From: Halomonas sp. QHL1
GTDB lineage: Bacteria; Pseudomonadota; Gammaproteobacteria; Pseudomonadales; Halomonadaceae
NCBI RefSeq assembly: GCF_001882345.1
Contig: NZ_MINL01000001.1
Coordinates: 3,128,890-3,192,889 of the forward strand
Length of the DNA stretch: 64,000 bases
Reading direction: 5' to 3'
Below, one piece after another: positions 17,668 through 29,201 of the stretch. The notes beneath the pieces were generated by a model that was not told where the DNA came from, did no database searches, and saw only the letters and a list, made by a program, of their open reading frames with translations. Position 1 is the first letter of the stretch. Each line of letters begins with the position of its first letter. The position numbers and the translations under genes were made by a program.

Positions 17668-20600
17668 ATGCCTAAGCGTACCGACATCAACACTATTTTG
17701 ATCATTGGCGCTGGCCCGATTGTGATCGGCCAGGCCTGCGAATTCGACTACTCCGGCGCCCAGGCGTGTAAAGCACTGCGCGAAGAGGGTTACCGGGTTG
17801 TTTTGGTTAATTCCAACCCCGCCACCATCATGACCGATCCGGCCATGGCTGATGCTACTTACATCGAGCCGATTACCTGGCAGACGGTAGAGAAAATTAT
17901 TGAGGCCGAACGCCCCGACGCAATTCTGCCCACCATGGGCGGCCAGACTGCGCTGAACTGCGCCCTTGAGCTTGAAAAGCATGGCGTACTGGAGAAGTTC
18001 GGCGTCGAGATGATCGGTGCCAACGCCGATGCGATTAACATGGCCGAAGACCGCGACCTGTTCGATCAGGCCATGAAGCGCATTGGTTTGGAGTGCCCGA
18101 AAGCGAAAGTCGCCCACACCATGGATGAAGCCTGGGAAATTCAGGCTGAGCTGGGTTTTCCGACCATTATTCGTCCTTCCTACACCATGGGCGGCTCCGG
18201 CGGCGGCGTGGCGTATAACAAGGAAGAGTTCGAAGAGATTTGTACGCGCGGTTTTGAGCTTTCCAACAACCACGAGCTGCTCATCGATGAGTCGTTGCTG
18301 GGTTGGAAAGAGTACGAGATGGAAGTTGTGCGCGATAAAAACGACAACTGCATCATCGTCTGCGCGATCGAGAACTTCGACCCCATGGGCGTACACACTG
18401 GTGATTCGATCACCGTGGCCCCGGCGCAAACGCTGACGGATAAAGAGTATCAGATCATGCGTGACGCCAGCCTCGCGGTGCTGCGCGAGATTGGCGTAGA
18501 GACCGGTGGCTCTAACGTCCAGTTTGGTATGGATCCCAAAACCGGGCGCTTAGTCGTTATCGAAATGAACCCGCGGGTGTCGCGCTCTTCGGCGCTGGCC
18601 TCTAAAGCGACCGGCTTCCCGATTGCTAAAATCGCCGCTAAATTGGCGATTGGCTATACCCTGGACGAGCTGCAGAACGACATTACCAGCGGGCGTACGC
18701 CGGCATCGTTTGAGCCGTCTATCGATTACGTGGTCACTAAGATTCCACGCTTCACCTTCGAGAAATTTCCCCAGGCCAACGATCGCCTAACGACGCAGAT
18801 GAAGTCGGTGGGTGAAGTGATGGCGATTGGCCGCACGTTCCAGGAGTCGCTGCAGAAAGCGCTGCGCGGTCTGGAAACCGGTAACGATGGTCTCGATCCG
18901 ATCATTACCGATTTCACGCCAGACAACATGGCGATTATCCAGGGCGAGCTCCAGGCTGCGGGCGCCGAGCGTATTTTCTACGTGGCGGATGCCATACGGT
19001 CGGGCATGAGCGTCGATGAGGTCTTTGCCCTGACCAATATCGACCCCTGGTTCTTGGTGCAGTTGGAAGACCTGGTGCTGACTGAGAACGCCGTCGCCAA
19101 ACGCACGCTGGCCGACTTCTCTGCCCGTGAGCTCTATCAGCTCAAGCGCAAAGGCTTCGGCGATGCACGCCTGGCCAAACTGCTCAGCGTCAGCGAAAAA
19201 GAGTTCCGTCAAACCCGCCAGGCCGCCGGTATTCGCCCGGTTTATAAGCGCGTTGATACCTGTGCCGCCGAGTTTGCCTCTGATACCGCCTATATGTACT
19301 CCACCTATGAAGAGGAGTGCGAGGCGGATGTTTCTGACCGTCAGAAAATCATGGTGCTGGGCGGAGGCCCTAACCGTATCGGCCAGGGTATCGAGTTTGA
19401 TTACTGCTGCGTTCACGCCGCCTTCGCCATGCGCGACGACGGCTATGAAACCATCATGGTCAACTGCAACCCGGAAACCGTATCGACCGATTACGACACC
19501 TCTGATCGTCTCTACTTCGAGCCGGTGACGCTGGAAGACGTGCTGGAAATTGCCGACAAAGAGAAGCCGGTGGGCGTGATCGTTCAGTTCGGCGGCCAGA
19601 CGCCGCTGAAACTGGCCCGTGAGCTAGAGGCTGCTGGTGTGCCGATCATTGGTACCACGCCGGACGCTATCGACCGCGCCGAAGACCGTGAACGCTTCCA
19701 GGTGATGATCGACAAGCTGGGCCTGAAGCAGCCGCCCAATGCCACGGCGCGCAGCTTTGCGGAAGCCTTCGATAAAGCCGAAGCAATTGGCTACCCGCTG
19801 GTAGTGCGCCCAAGCTACGTATTGGGTGGTCGGGCGATGGAGATCGTCTACGACGCCTCCGAGCTTGAAAACTACATGACCCACGCGGTGAAAGTCTCCA
19901 ACGACTCACCGGTGCTGCTGGATCACTTTTTGAGTGCCGCAATCGAGATCGATATCGATGCGGTGTCGGACGGTCAGCAGGTGGTGATCGGCGGCATCAT
20001 GCAGCACGTAGAGCAGGCGGGCGTTCACTCCGGTGACTCCGCCTGCGCGCTGCCGCCTTACTCGCTACCTGCCGATGTGCAGGACGAAATGCGCCATCAG
20101 GTTAAGCAGATGGCGGTTGAGCTGGGCGTTAAAGGTCTAATGAACGTGCAGCTGGCTTGGCAGGATGGCGAGATTTACGTCATCGAGGTCAACCCTCGCG
20201 CTTCGCGTACGGTGCCCTTTGTGTCCAAGTGCATCGGCACCTCGCTGGCGCAGATTGCGGCGCGCTGTATGGCCGGTAAAACCCTGGCTGAACAGGGCTT
20301 TGAGAAGGAAATTGTGCCGCACTTCTATAGTGTTAAAGAGGCCGTTTTCCCGTTCAATAAATTCCCGGGCGTCGATCCGATTCTGTCGCCGGAAATGAAG
20401 TCCACCGGCGAAGTAATGGGCTCTGGCGACACCTTTGCAGAGGCGTTTTTCAAGGCACAGCTGGGAGCGGGCGAAGCGATTCCGGCGCTGACCGGCGAGC
20501 GTAAAGCGTTCCTTTCCGTGCGTGAACCGGACAAGGCAGGGATTATCGAAGTGGGTCGTTCTCTGTTAGCATTAGGCTTTACGCTATGTGCAACACGGGG

Positions 20601-20898
20601 AACAGCGGCTGCTTTGGAAGCTGCCGGGCTTGCCGTGGAACACGTCAATAAAGTCTACGAAGGTCGTCCCCATATCGTCGATCTGCTTAAGAACAACGAA
20701 ATCGCCTACATTGTGAACACTACTGAAGGTCGTCAGGCTATTAACGACTCTTCGGTCATTCGCCGTACTGCTCTCTCGCGCAAGGTGCCCTATGCGACCA
20801 CCTTGGCGGGCGCTAATGCTGTTTGTATGGCGCTTGAGTACGGTAGGGAGATTACGGTGCGGCGCCTTCAGGATCTGCATGCAGGAGCAAGTCAATGA
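17668..20898 (+). CDS. carB: Carbamoyl-phosphate synthase large subunit CarB
   Basis: 1076 residues, the full length. Two homologous ATP-grasp halves (about 1-400 and 553-935) phosphorylate bicarbonate and then carbamate, and the C-terminal MGS-like domain (about 936-1076) is the allosteric site for UMP and ornithine in homologues. Each half starts with a recognisable loop ([20 protein letters not shown] and [20 protein letters not shown]). It overlaps greA by four bases (ATGA), so greA is in the same operon. Confidence 0.98.
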   Translation: MPKRTDINTILIIGAGPIVIGQACEFDYSGAQACKALREEGYRVVLVNSNPATIMTDPAMADATYIEPITWQTVEKIIEAERPDAILPTMGGQTALNCALELEKHGVLEKFGVEMIGANADAINMAEDRDLFDQAMKRIGLECPKAKVAHTMDEAWEIQAELGFPTIIRPSYTMGGSGGGVAYNKEEFEEICTRGFELSNNHELLIDESLLGWKEYEMEVVRDKNDNCIIVCAIENFDPMGVHTGDSITVAPAQTLTDKEYQIMRDASLAVLREIGVETGGSNVQFGMDPKTGRLVVIEMNPRVSRSSALASKATGFPIAKIAAKLAIGYTLDELQNDITSGRTPASFEPSIDYVVTKIPRFTFEKFPQANDRLTTQMKSVGEVMAIGRTFQESLQKALRGLETGNDGLDPIITDFTPDNMAIIQGELQAAGAERIFYVADAIRSGMSVDEVFALTNIDPWFLVQLEDLVLTENAVAKRTLADFSARELYQLKRKGFGDARLAKLLSVSEKEFRQTRQAAGIRPVYKRVDTCAAEFASDTAYMYSTYEEECEADVSDRQKIMVLGGGPNRIGQGIEFDYCCVHAAFAMRDDGYETIMVNCNPETVSTDYDTSDRLYFEPVTLEDVLEIADKEKPVGVIVQFGGQTPLKLARELEAAGVPIIGTTPDAIDRAEDRERFQVMIDKLGLKQPPNATARSFAEAFDKAEAIGYPLVVRPSYVLGGRAMEIVYDASELENYMTHAVKVSNDSPVLLDHFLSAAIEIDIDAVSDGQQVVIGGIMQHVEQAGVHSGDSACALPPYSLPADVQDEMRHQVKQMAVELGVKGLMNVQLAWQDGEIYVIEVNPRASRTVPFVSKCIGTSLAQIAARCMAGKTLAEQGFEKEIVPHFYSVKEAVFPFNKFPGVDPILSPEMKSTGEVMGSGDTFAEAFFKAQLGAGEAIPALTGERKAFLSVREPDKAGIIEVGRSLLALGFTLCATRGTAAALEAAGLAVEHVNKVYEGRPHIVDLLKNNEIAYIVNTTEGRQAINDSSVIRRTALSRKVPYATTLAGANAVCMALEYGREITVRRLQDLHAGASQ

Positions 20899-21371
20899 AC
20901 AAGGTCCCGATGACAGTGGCGGGAGAAAGAAGCCTTCGTGAAGAGCTCAACCACCTTAAAAGCGAAGCGCGTCCGCAGGTGATCGCGGCCATCGCTGAAG
21001 CGCGTGAACACGGTGATCTTAAGGAGAACGCCGAGTATCACGCCGCTCGCGAGCAGCAGGGGTTTATCGAAGGGCGTATTCAGGAGATCGAAAGCAAACT
21101 CTCTGTTGCGCAAGTGATTGATGTCACTAAGCTGCCGAAAACCGGCAAAGTGATTTTCGGTGTCACGGTGTCGCTAATGAATCTGGAGACCGACGCGGAA
21201 GTCTCGTATCGTATTGTCGGTGAAGATGAGGCGGATATTAAGTCTGGCCGCATTTCTGTCACCTCTCCGATTGCCCGTGCCCTGATCGGCAAGGAAGAGG
21301 GAGATGTCGTGGTGGTCAAAACCCCCGGCGGCGACGTGGAGTATGAGGTAGGTAGCGTCGAATACGTTTGA
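20895..21371 (+). CDS. greA: Transcription elongation factor GreA
   Basis: 158 residues. The N-terminal coiled coil (about 1-75) carries the acidic tip ([16 protein letters not shown]) that enters the RNA polymerase secondary channel. The C-terminal globular domain ends [20 protein letters not shown]. GreA rescues backtracked polymerase by stimulating cleavage of the nascent RNA. Its start overlaps the carB stop as ATGA, indicating coupled translation. A strong terminator follows. Confidence 0.97.
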   Translation: MNKVPMTVAGERSLREELNHLKSEARPQVIAAIAEAREHGDLKENAEYHAAREQQGFIEGRIQEIESKLSVAQVIDVTKLPKTGKVIFGVTVSLMNLETDAEVSYRIVGEDEADIKSGRISVTSPIARALIGKEEGDVVVVKTPGGDVEYEVGSVEYV

Positions 21372-21375
21372 TAAA

Positions 21376-21424
21376 AAAACGCCCCTTCAATTGACCTTGA
21401 TTAGTTCGGTTGAAGGGGCGTTTT
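21376..21424. terminator. Bidirectional terminator, greA / yhbY
   Basis: AAAACGCCCCTTCAA and TTGAAGGGGCGTTTT form a 15-bp stem with A/T tracts on both sides. It serves convergent greA and yhbY. Confidence 0.9.
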
Positions 21425-21444
21425 AGTGCCGCGGCGCTTAACGG

Positions 21445-21771
21445 TTAATGCCGTCCGTGATGGTTCTCGAAGCGGGTAACATTAGAAAGCTTCGGGTTCA
21501 CCTGCGGGTTTCTGCGGTAGAGCAGTGCCATTTTGCCAATGGTTTGTACCAGGTCGGCTCGGCTGTTGGCGATTAGCTCGGCTATCATAGCAGCACGATC
21601 ATCACGCTCAGGAATGGCAAGCTTCACTTTGATCAGCTCGTGATCAGTAAGTGCGCGGTTAAGTTCTGCGAGCAAATTTTCGGAGACGCCGTTCTCAGAA
21701 ACGGTGACCACTGGGTTAAGATGGTGGCCAATGCTACGAAATGCTTTCTTTTGTGCCTGTGACAAGCTCAT
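21445..21771 (-). CDS. yhbY: RNA-binding protein YhbY (CRS1/YhbY family)
   Basis: 108 residues. It is a single CRM domain: LSQAQKKAFRSIGHHLNPVVTVSENGVSENLLAELNRAL, then ELIKVKL and a GxxG-like turn, ending TIGKMALLYRRN. YhbY associates with pre-50S ribosomal particles in E. coli and probably aids large-subunit assembly. It is divergent from rlmE, its usual neighbour. Confidence 0.95.
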   Translation of the reverse strand: MSLSQAQKKAFRSIGHHLNPVVTVSENGVSENLLAELNRALTDHELIKVKLAIPERDDRAAMIAELIANSRADLVQTIGKMALLYRRNPQVNPKLSNVTRFENHHGRH

Positions 21772-21885
21772 GGTATCTTGCGGTATCCCGGTTAGCGCTT
21801 AACGCTCCATCTTACGGTGAAACGTCACCGAGTGAAAGCGATCGCGTGAATGCGCCCATCTCTTATTCCAGTGTTAGATTCCCAC

Positions 21886-22533
21886 ATGCAGCAAAAGCCC
21901 CCAAACCGAAAACATTCCGTTAGCAAGACCAGCAATAACTGGAAGAAGGAGCACTTTGACGACCAGTACGTTAAGCAGAGCTGGCAAGATGGCTACCGCT
22001 CCCGTGCCAGCTATAAGCTGATCGAGTTGGATGAAAAGGATAAACTGCTGCGTTCCGGTATGACGGTGATTGATCTTGGAGCAGCCCCCGGTGGGTGGAG
22101 TCAAATCGCTGCGGAGAGAGTAGGGCCTGAAGGTGTGGTGATTGCCTCTGATATCCTGGAAATGGATGCACTGGCCGGGGTGGACTTTATCCAAGGTGAT
22201 TTCACAGAAGAGGCGGTGCTAGAGGCGATACTAAAACGCCTGGATAATCGCCGTGTAGACCTTGTGATGTCGGATATGGCCCCCAATATGAGTGGTATGG
22301 CGGCGATTGATCAGCCTCAGGCGATGTATTTAGTGGAGCTAGCGTTAGAACTCGCGCGCGAAACGTTGTCACCCGGTGGTCGGTTTTTAGCTAAAGTATT
22401 CCAGGGGGAAGGGTTTGACGCCTATTTGAAAGAGTTGCGCGGCAGCTTTAGCAAGGTAGTAACCCGTAAGCCAGATGCCTCCCGGGCGCGTTCCCGGGAA
22501 GTTTATTTTCTGGCCGAAGGGTTTCGCGGGTGA
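21886..22533 (+). CDS. rlmE: 23S rRNA 2'-O-ribose U2552 methyltransferase RlmE
   Basis: 215 residues from ATG 21886. RlmE (FtsJ/RrmJ) methylates U2552 in the 23S A-loop late in 50S assembly and is heat-induced in E. coli. The SAM motif [13 protein letters not shown], the YRSRASYKL segment with a catalytic Lys, the [11 protein letters not shown]sp and FLAKVFQG Lys are present. An upstream in-frame ATG at 21850 would add 12 residues; neither start has a strong ribosome-binding site, so the choice rests on homologue length. It precedes ftsH, the usual order. Confidence 0.93.
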   Translation: MQQKPPNRKHSVSKTSNNWKKEHFDDQYVKQSWQDGYRSRASYKLIELDEKDKLLRSGMTVIDLGAAPGGWSQIAAERVGPEGVVIASDILEMDALAGVDFIQGDFTEEAVLEAILKRLDNRRVDLVMSDMAPNMSGMAAIDQPQAMYLVELALELARETLSPGGRFLAKVFQGEGFDAYLKELRGSFSKVVTRKPDASRARSREVYFLAEGFRG

Positions 22534-22614
22534 CTGTCCTTAACCAGGAGACACCGCCCGTGTGGTTCATAGCCAAGATTTATCAGCGCGATTGCCAGAC
22601 AGGCAAGCGCAACG

Positions 22615-22650
22615 TGTGTCACATTAGGCGCCATAATTGCGCGTGACACA
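22615..22650. promoter_or_regulatory. Inverted repeat upstream of ftsH, possible operator
   Basis: An eight-base perfect inverted repeat TGTGTCAC (22615-22622) / GTGACACA (22643-22650) with a 20-base spacer, just before an AT-rich CATAATATAAG that could be a -10 region. It looks like a dimer-binding site; the regulator is unknown. I saw no clean sigma-32 promoter for ftsH. Confidence 0.4.
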
Positions 22651-22778
22651 GATGGCCCGAGGCATAATATAAGACGCTTTGGCAATGGTTGAACGCTTGA
22701 TGCTGATGTAATGTCCTAGTAGAAGGATTTATAAGCATCAGGGTTTAACTGACGGATTCTTGTAATGAGGGTAGCCCC

Positions 22779-24794
22779 TTGAATGATATGGCGAAGAACC
22801 TGATTCTGTGGTTGGTCATCGCGGCCGTCCTACTGACTGTGTTCAATAATTTCAGCACCGAAAGCGCACCGCAAAACACCAACTATTCTCAGTTTGTGCA
22901 ACAGGTGCAAAATCAGCAGGTACGTAGCGTAACAATTGATGGTTACACCATCAGTGGTGAGCGTACGGATGGCTCTCAGTTTCAGACGATCCGCCCATCG
23001 GCAGAAGATCCGAAGCTGATGGACGATCTGTTGAGCAATAATGTGACGGTCGTGGGCAAAGAGCCAGAGCAGCAAAGTATCTGGACGCGGCTACTTATTG
23101 CCAGCTTCCCGATTTTGCTGATTTTGGGCATCTTTATGTTCTTCATGCGCCAAATGCAGGGTGGAGCCGGTGGTGGTAAAGGCGGCCCGATGAGCTTTGG
23201 TAAATCGAAGGCCAAGCTGCTCTCCCAGGATCAGATTAAAACGACCTTTGCCGACGTGGCTGGCTGTGATGAAGCCAAGGAAGAAGTCGAAGAGTTGGTC
23301 GACTTCCTGCGTGACCCGACTAAATTTCAGCGCTTGGGCGGTACGATTCCCCGCGGCGTATTAATGGTGGGGCCTCCAGGTACCGGTAAAACGCTGCTGG
23401 CAAAATCGATTGCTGGCGAAGCGAAAGTACCGTTCTTCTCAATTTCCGGTTCAGACTTCGTGGAAATGTTTGTCGGTGTCGGTGCATCGCGTGTGCGCGA
23501 CATGTTCGAACAGGCTAAGAAGCAGGCGCCGTGCATCATCTTTATCGATGAGATCGACGCTGTTGGTCGCTCACGCGGTGCTGGCATGGGTGGCGGTAAC
23601 GACGAGCGCGAACAGACGTTGAATCAGCTGCTGGTTGAAATGGACGGTTTTGAGGCCAACGAAGGCGTCATCGTTATCGCCGCGACTAACCGTCCTGACG
23701 TACTCGACCCTGCGCTTATGCGCCCAGGCCGCTTTGACCGTCAGGTAACGGTCGGCTTACCGGATATTCGTGGTCGTGAGCACATTTTGGGCGTTCACCT
23801 GCGTAAAGTGCCGCTGGGTGATGACGTAAAACCGCAGCTGATCGCTCGTGGTACGCCTGGTTTCTCGGGCGCGGATTTGGCCAACCTGGTCAACGAAGCC
23901 GCCCTGTTTGCCGCTCGCCGCAATAAGCGCTTGGTCAGCATGGAAGAGCTTGAGTTGGCGAAGGATAAGATCATGATGGGCGCTGAGCGCAAATCGATGG
24001 TCATGACTGACAAAGAGAAGCTCAATACGGCTTACCATGAGTCGGGTCACGCCATTATCGGTTTGGTTGTGCCTTCCCATGATCCGGTCTACAAGGTAAC
24101 GATTATCCCGCGGGGCCGTGCGCTGGGTGTCACTATGTTCCTGCCGGAAGAGGATCGCTACAGCCTCTCTCGTCAGCAAATTTTAGGGCAAATCTGCTCA
24201 CTGTTTGGTGGCCGTATTGCCGAAGAGATGACGTTAGGCCCGAATGGAGTGACCACGGGTGCCTCCAACGACATCAAGCGTGCTACTGAGCTGGCTCACA
24301 ACATGGTTGCTAAGTGGGGCTTGTCGGACGAAATGGGCCCGATCATGTACGACGAGGATGAGTCCCATCAGTTCCTCGGCGGCCCGGGTCAGGGTGGCGG
24401 TAAGATGAAGTCGGGTGATACGACCACGCGCCTTGATAAGGAAGTCCGCAAAATCATCGACGATTGCTACGAGCAGGCACGCCAAATCCTGACCGATAAT
24501 CGCGATAAGCTGGATGCCATGGCCGAGGCCTTGATGAAGTACGAGACCATTGATGCCACGCAGTTGAAGGACATCATGGAAGGTCGTGATCCGCGCCCGC
24601 CGGAAGGCTGGGACGACGGTGACTCATCCGGTGGCGGCACGCCTGTCAACGATGACAAGCCGCAAGCGAAGGCCGAAGACGACGCTTCTTCAAACGCTTC
24701 TGGAAGTGATTCTTCTGGCGGTGATAGCGAAGAGGGTGACGACAAGCCGCGTCGCCGTCCCTCAGACCCGCTAGGCGGCCCTGCAGGTCCCTAG
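22779..24794 (+). CDS. ftsH: ATP-dependent zinc metalloprotease FtsH
   Basis: 671 residues. Two N-terminal membrane helices (about 5-25 and 104-124) flank a periplasmic domain. The AAA+ module has [18 protein letters not shown] and the SRH region; the zinc protease site is H420-E-S-G-H. It is a membrane-anchored hexamer that degrades unassembled membrane proteins and, in E. coli, sigma-32 and LpxC. TTG 22779 has GAGG eight bases upstream; the ATG at 22788 is too far from it. The C-terminal ~70 residues are Ser/Asp/Gly-rich and disordered, longer than in E. coli. Confidence 0.97.
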   Translation: MNDMAKNLILWLVIAAVLLTVFNNFSTESAPQNTNYSQFVQQVQNQQVRSVTIDGYTISGERTDGSQFQTIRPSAEDPKLMDDLLSNNVTVVGKEPEQQSIWTRLLIASFPILLILGIFMFFMRQMQGGAGGGKGGPMSFGKSKAKLLSQDQIKTTFADVAGCDEAKEEVEELVDFLRDPTKFQRLGGTIPRGVLMVGPPGTGKTLLAKSIAGEAKVPFFSISGSDFVEMFVGVGASRVRDMFEQAKKQAPCIIFIDEIDAVGRSRGAGMGGGNDEREQTLNQLLVEMDGFEANEGVIVIAATNRPDVLDPALMRPGRFDRQVTVGLPDIRGREHILGVHLRKVPLGDDVKPQLIARGTPGFSGADLANLVNEAALFAARRNKRLVSMEELELAKDKIMMGAERKSMVMTDKEKLNTAYHESGHAIIGLVVPSHDPVYKVTIIPRGRALGVTMFLPEEDRYSLSRQQILGQICSLFGGRIAEEMTLGPNGVTTGASNDIKRATELAHNMVAKWGLSDEMGPIMYDEDESHQFLGGPGQGGGKMKSGDTTTRLDKEVRKIIDDCYEQARQILTDNRDKLDAMAEALMKYETIDATQLKDIMEGRDPRPPEGWDDGDSSGGGTPVNDDKPQAKAEDDASSNASGSDSSGGDSEEGDDKPRRRPSDPLGGPAGP

Positions 24795-24843
24795 TTATAT
24801 TGCTGAAATAATGGCTTAGATAATTACGCCAGCGTTTGAGCCG

Positions 24844-24872
24844 AAGGCGCCCCGTCAGGGGCGCCTTTTTTG
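24844..24872 (+). terminator. Terminator after ftsH
   Basis: AAGGCGCCCC-GTCA-GGGGCGCCTT followed by TTTT; a classic intrinsic terminator. Confidence 0.92.
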
Positions 24873-24924
24873 TTATGCTGTGTGCATACCACTGCAATGT
24901 TTATTTTCTTGATCAGGCTGCAGC

Positions 24925-25839
24925 ATGAAATCAATTTTGGACATGTCCTCTACACGAACCGCAGAAAATGCTTTTCAACTGCGTTGCGGACGCCATCTGC
25001 TGGATCTCTCCTTTCCCCGGGTAATGGGCATTCTCAATGTCACCCCGGACTCTTTTTCCGATGGCGGTCAGCATGTGGCACTGGATGACGCTCTGCGCCA
25101 CGCCGAGCGGATGCTGGCCGAAGGGGCGGCGATAATAGACGTGGGTGGCGAGTCGACTCGCCCTGGAGCTACCCCTGTCAGTCCCCAGGAAGAGCTGGAT
25201 CGGGTGGCGCCGGTAGTGGAGGTCCTGGTGCGCGAGCTGGATGCGCTGGTATCGGTGGATACCAGCTGCCCGACGGTCATCCGCGAGGCGAGCGAGCTGG
25301 GCGCTGGAATGATTAACGATGTGCGCGCGTTAGAGCGGGAGGGGGCTCTGCTGGCCGCGGTGGGTAGTGGTCTGCCCGTCTGCTTGATGCATCGCCAGGG
25401 TGAGCCGCAAGATATGCAGCAGTCACCCGCTTATCAGCGCCCGATCGAGGAGGAAGTGGCTGACTATTTGTCACGCCGGATTGCCGAATGCGAAGCGGCC
25501 GGTCTGCGCCGTAATCGATTATTGATAGATCCAGGTTTTGGCTTCGGCAAAACCGTCGAGCACAATCTACGCTTACTCAAATACATGGAGGTTCTTCAGT
25601 CACTTGAGCTTCCATTGCTGGTGGGTGTGTCACGCAAGAGTATGATTGGTAAAGTGTTGGGCCGCCCGGTAGAGGAACGTCTGCCCGGTGGCTTGGCGCT
25701 CGCTGCCATGGCGGTTGAGCGTGGGGCAAATATTTTGCGCGTGCATGATGTGGCTGCAACAGTAGATGCAGTCAATATGGCATGGGCGGTACTACAAGAA
25801 GGCTGCGAGCCGCCGCTAAACAAGGAGTTTGACGCATGA
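24925..25839 (+). CDS. folP: Dihydropteroate synthase FolP
   Basis: 304 residues. It condenses para-aminobenzoate with dihydropterin pyrophosphate in folate synthesis and is the sulfonamide target in homologues. Motifs: [66 protein letters not shown] and [10 protein letters not shown]. The first 30 residues are poorly conserved and a start at ATG 24943 is possible. It overlaps glmM by four bases (ATGA). Confidence 0.96.
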   Translation: MKSILDMSSTRTAENAFQLRCGRHLLDLSFPRVMGILNVTPDSFSDGGQHVALDDALRHAERMLAEGAAIIDVGGESTRPGATPVSPQEELDRVAPVVEVLVRELDALVSVDTSCPTVIREASELGAGMINDVRALEREGALLAAVGSGLPVCLMHRQGEPQDMQQSPAYQRPIEEEVADYLSRRIAECEAAGLRRNRLLIDPGFGFGKTVEHNLRLLKYMEVLQSLELPLLVGVSRKSMIGKVLGRPVEERLPGGLALAAMAVERGANILRVHDVAATVDAVNMAWAVLQEGCEPPLNKEFDA

Positions 25840-27185
25840 CAAGGCGCTATTTTGGGACGGATGGTATTCGCGGTACGGTGGGTAAGTCGCCGATTACCGC
25901 CGATTTTATGCTCAAATTGGGCTGGGCGGCGGGGCAGGTGCTGCGCCGCGATAAAGGCCGAACGCGTGTACTAATCGGCAAAGATACGCGGATCTCCGGC
26001 TATATGTTCGAATCCGCTCTAGAAGCAGGGCTTTCCGCGGCAGGTGTCGATGTATCGCTGCTAGGGCCAATGCCCACGCCGGGCATTGCCTACCTAACGC
26101 GCACATTTCGTGCCGATGCGGGCATTGTCATTTCGGCATCGCACAATCCGTTTGATGATAACGGCATCAAGTTCTTTTCCGCGGAGGGCAAGAAGCTCCC
26201 CGATGAGACAGAAGATCGTATTGAGGCGATGTTAGAGGCGCCGCTGACCACGGCTGAAGCGGCGCAGCTGGGTAAAGCGACGCGCATCGACGACGCTGCA
26301 GGCCGTTACATCGAGTTTTGCAAATCGACTCTGCCTGATCGGCTTAGCTTGCACGGTCTCAAAATCGTCTTAGATTGTGCTCACGGTGCCACTTACCATA
26401 TCGCGCCTAATGTGTTCCGCGAGCTGGGGGCTGATGTCACCACTATTGGCTCTGCGCCCGATGGGTTAAACATTAACCAGCAGGTGGGCTCAACGCACCC
26501 CGCGGCTCTGCGTGCTGCCGTGATTCAGCAAAATGCTGATTTGGGGATCGCTTTTGATGGCGATGGCGATCGTCTGTTGATGGTGGACGGCGACGGTCGT
26601 GAAGTCGACGGCGACGACATTCTCTATCTGATTGCCCGAGATCGCCACGAGCGTGGTTTGCTTCAAGGCGGCGTAGTGGGCACGGTGATGTCAAATTTTG
26701 GCTTAGCGATGGCACTTGATAAGCTGGGGATCCCCTTTGAGCGAGCTAAAGTGGGTGATCGCTTTGTGATGGAGCGCATGGCAGTCAATGGGTGGGAGCT
26801 AGGCGGTGAGTCGTCGGGGCATATTGTCTGCGGTCACGTGCAGACCACCGGCGACGGAGTCGTTTCTGCGTTGCAGGTTTTGGCACTAATGATGCGTGAG
26901 CAGAAGAGCCTGCCGACACTCTTAAAAGAGCTGGAGAAAGTGCCCCAGGCGCTGGTTAACGTGCGTTTGCCCGCCCATGCCAGCGCAAAAGAGGTCATGG
27001 AGTCTACGGCACTTCAACAGGCGGTGGCTGCGTTAGAGCATGAGTTAGGCGATGAGGGTCGAGTGCTGCTACGCCCATCAGGTACTGAACCGCTAATTCG
27101 TGTGATGGTGGAGGGGCGCGCCCATTTGGATGTCGACCAATTGGCACGCACTTTGGCTGGTCAAGTTCAGGCACTGCTCGATTAA
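25836..27185 (+). CDS. glmM: Phosphoglucosamine mutase GlmM
   Basis: 449 residues. It converts glucosamine-6-phosphate to glucosamine-1-phosphate for peptidoglycan and LPS precursors. The N-terminal [10 protein letters not shown], the phosphoserine loop SASHNP with Ser102 (same number as in E. coli), the metal loop DGDGDR, GGESSGH and the phosphate-binding [15 protein letters not shown] are all intact. The start is coupled to the folP stop. Confidence 0.97.
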   Translation: MTRRYFGTDGIRGTVGKSPITADFMLKLGWAAGQVLRRDKGRTRVLIGKDTRISGYMFESALEAGLSAAGVDVSLLGPMPTPGIAYLTRTFRADAGIVISASHNPFDDNGIKFFSAEGKKLPDETEDRIEAMLEAPLTTAEAAQLGKATRIDDAAGRYIEFCKSTLPDRLSLHGLKIVLDCAHGATYHIAPNVFRELGADVTTIGSAPDGLNINQQVGSTHPAALRAAVIQQNADLGIAFDGDGDRLLMVDGDGREVDGDDILYLIARDRHERGLLQGGVVGTVMSNFGLAMALDKLGIPFERAKVGDRFVMERMAVNGWELGGESSGHIVCGHVQTTGDGVVSALQVLALMMREQKSLPTLLKELEKVPQALVNVRLPAHASAKEVMESTALQQAVAALEHELGDEGRVLLRPSGTEPLIRVMVEGRAHLDVDQLARTLAGQVQALLD

Positions 27186-27219
27186 ACATGCTTAACCAAC
27201 CAGCACAGCAAAACGGTTC

Positions 27220-27252
27220 AGCAAACTTGTTTAGTAAACATGTTTCGCAAAC
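27220..27252 (+). repeat. 13-bp imperfect tandem repeat
   Basis: AGCAAACTTGTTT, AGTAAACATGTTT, then a partial CGCAAAC, between glmM and tpiA. The units themselves are partly palindromic (TGTTTAGTAAACA). Confidence 0.55.
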
Positions 27253-27332
27253 CCAGCCTGTGGTTATAACAGCGGTTGTCTTGACAAGGCCGCTCCTATA
27301 CCATTTCGCTCCACCTTGAGTGAGGAGAGTCG

Positions 27333-28082
27333 ATGCGTACGCCTTTAATTGCCGGCAACTGGAAAATGAACGGTTCCGTGGCGTTGATCAATGAATTCGG
27401 CCAGGCCTTCTCCGCCGCCGTATCGCCAACGAGCGTGGATGTCGTTATTATTCCGCCGTTCCCCTATTTGGATGCAGCGCGCCATGCGTTTGAAGGTACG
27501 GTGCTATCATTAGGCGCGCAAACGCTGAACCCTATTCACTCTGGGGCGCATACCGGCGAAGTGAGTGGCCGCATGCTAAAAGAGTTTGCGGTCTCTTATG
27601 TATTGGTGGGGCACTCCGAGCGACGCCAGCTTTATAAAGAGAGCGATGAACAAATTTTCGCGCGTCTATTGGCAGCGTTAAGCTTCGATCTCAAGCCGAT
27701 CCTTTGTGTGGGCGAGTCTCTAGAGGAGCGTGACGCAGGTCGCACGATGGATGTTGTGCTTCGTCAAGTGGGCTATGTAATGTCCCGCTTAGAGCCCGAT
27801 CAGCGCAAGCAGGTCGTGATTGCCTATGAGCCCGTTTGGGCCATTGGCACTGGGCGCACGGCGACGCCCGAGCAAGCACAGGACGTTATGGCAGGCATTC
27901 GCGCCTACCAAGCGGGTTTTGATAAGGGGCTCGCTGAACAACTGCGTTTGCTTTACGGCGGCAGTATGAACGCAAGCAATGCGGCTGAGCTGCTCGCTCA
28001 GCCAGATATCGACGGCGGTCTAGTGGGCGGAGCCTCACTCAAGATCGATGATTTTTATGCCATTTGTCAGTCAGCAGGATAA
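27333..28082 (+). CDS. tpiA: Triosephosphate isomerase
   Basis: 249 residues, a TIM barrel. Catalytic Lys in GNWKMNG (residues 8-14), His in VLVGHSERR, Glu in [10 protein letters not shown] and the phosphate loop [10 protein letters not shown] are present. It interconverts dihydroxyacetone phosphate and glyceraldehyde 3-phosphate. ATG 27333 has GAGGAG before it. secG follows after four bases. Confidence 0.98.
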   Translation: MRTPLIAGNWKMNGSVALINEFGQAFSAAVSPTSVDVVIIPPFPYLDAARHAFEGTVLSLGAQTLNPIHSGAHTGEVSGRMLKEFAVSYVLVGHSERRQLYKESDEQIFARLLAALSFDLKPILCVGESLEERDAGRTMDVVLRQVGYVMSRLEPDQRKQVVIAYEPVWAIGTGRTATPEQAQDVMAGIRAYQAGFDKGLAEQLRLLYGGSMNASNAAELLAQPDIDGGLVGGASLKIDDFYAICQSAG

Positions 28083-28086
28083 CGCC

Positions 28087-28446
28087 ATGCAAGTTGCAAT
28101 TCTTATGATTCATGTGGTGATTGCGGTCGCCCTGGTGGTACTCATTCTGCTTCAGCAGGGTAAAGGTGCCGAAGCCGGTGCGGCTTTCGGGGGCGGTGCA
28201 TCACAAACCGTGTTTGGTTCGCGGGGCAGCGGTAATTTCTTGTCGCGCACCACGGCTTTGTTGGCGGCGGGTTTCTTCGCCACCTCAATGGCGCTAGCTT
28301 ACTTTGCCACCCAGGCAGGCCAGGCACCCGAAGCGGGCATCCCCGATTCGCGTCTGATCGAACAGCAGCAAAGCGTCCCCACGCTTGACGACAGGCCTGC
28401 GGATGTGGATAATACCGCGCCAGTGCTAGAGGAAAGCGGCGAGTAA
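28087..28446 (+). CDS. secG: Preprotein translocase subunit SecG
   Basis: 119 residues. Two membrane helices (about 1-22 and 52-74) flank the conserved loop [31 protein letters not shown]. The periplasm-side tail is acidic. SecG speeds SecYEG/SecA protein export. ATG 28087 is chosen because the SecG family starts with the first helix; the longer frame overlaps tpiA and is not conserved. tRNA-Leu lies just downstream, as in E. coli. Confidence 0.95.
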   Translation: MQVAILMIHVVIAVALVVLILLQQGKGAEAGAAFGGGASQTVFGSRGSGNFLSRTTALLAAGFFATSMALAYFATQAGQAPEAGIPDSRLIEQQQSVPTLDDRPADVDNTAPVLEESGE

Positions 28447-28520
28447 GTTGTACTCGTTGTTTAGATTGTTTAGGCAGAAAAATTGTTTAAACATAAAGAG
28501 TTTCTTTAGCCTCCCCTGAT

Positions 28521-28607
28521 GCCGAAGTGGTGGAATTGGTAGACACGCTATCTTGAGGGGGTAGTGACCGTATGGTCGTGCGGGTTCAAGTCCCGCCTTC
28601 GGCACCA
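28521..28607 (+). tRNA. tRNA-Leu (GAG)
   Basis: 87 nt with encoded CCA. It is a class II tRNA with a long variable arm. Acceptor GCCGAAG pairs with CTTCGGC; the anticodon stem CTATC/GGTAG encloses loop TTGAGGG, giving anticodon GAG. The T-arm is GCGGGTTCAAGTCCCGC. Its place after secG matches leuU in E. coli. Confidence 0.95.
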
Positions 28608-28698
28608 TCTGTTTTGCTGGCTCGCCAGCTTCCCAGAACGTTTCTTTCGTTACCAGAATGCCAGTTTGGCACCTGCGATGAAAAAGACAGCTTTAAGT

Positions 28699-28756
28699 AA
28701 GTGGTTCTTGAAGCAAATAGTACTTGAAGCAAGTAGTTCTTGACGTAAGTAGCTTT
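28699..28756 (+). repeat. 16-bp imperfect tandem repeat between two tRNAs
   Basis: Units AAGTGGTTCTTGAAGC, AAATAGTACTTGAAGC, AAGTAGTTCTTGACGT and a partial AAGTAGCTTT. They lie in the spacer between tRNA-Leu and tRNA-fMet. Confidence 0.75.
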
Positions 28757-28784
28757 AGTGTCTATTATCGTCGACCTAGATTGA

Positions 28785-28861
<77 letters not shown>

Positions 28862-28963
28862 TTTTCTAGTGGCATGTGATGAGTTGTTTTCTTTGAGAAA
28901 ACAGTCATTGGTACCAGGTGTAGCCTGCTACATGTTGCTAATATGGTACTCAAGGTTTCTTTT

Positions 28964-28993
28964 AAAAAGCCCCTTCCAGTGAAGGGGCTTTTT
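28964..28993 (+). terminator. Terminator after tRNA-fMet
   Basis: AAAAAGCCCCTTC-CAGT-GAAGGGGCTTTTT: an eight-base GC-rich stem extended by A/T pairs, ending in T5. It separates the tRNA transcript from rimP-nusA. Confidence 0.92.
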
Positions 28994-29051
28994 GTTAGCA
29001 GCTTTTAGCTAGCAAAGGCGCTTGGTTGCTGTTGTATCGGCGCCCGCTTTG

Positions 29052-29079
29052 TTGGCAAAAATATCGTTAGCACGAATAT
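29052..29079 (+). promoter_or_regulatory. Candidate promoter of the rimP-nusA-infB operon
   Basis: TTGGCA, 16-base spacer, GAATAT, about 120 bp before the rimP start. A small hairpin (TCCGG/CCGGA, about 29096-29109) follows in the leader. The rest of the 340-bp gap from tRNA-fMet to rimP holds only the terminator at 28964. Confidence 0.4.
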
Positions 29080-29201
29080 CTTAATAGCGGATGTCGTCCG
29101 GAAAACCGGAGACACATTCCCGAGTAACGCCAATCAGCCACCTAGCTTTTCTAATAACTCCTGGCCAGGTGCCTGATGCAACGGCTATAGGAGCTTTGTC
29201 T

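Noticed and set aside
17644..18429. Long minus-strand reading frame opposite carB
   Set aside because: Lies fully inside carB, which has clear homology; no ribosome-binding site or known domain. It is a shadow frame caused by codon bias.
27280..27305. Promoter TTGACA before tpiA
   Set aside because: A good -35 is present, but the nearest -10-like TATACC is only about 10 bases away, too close for sigma-70.
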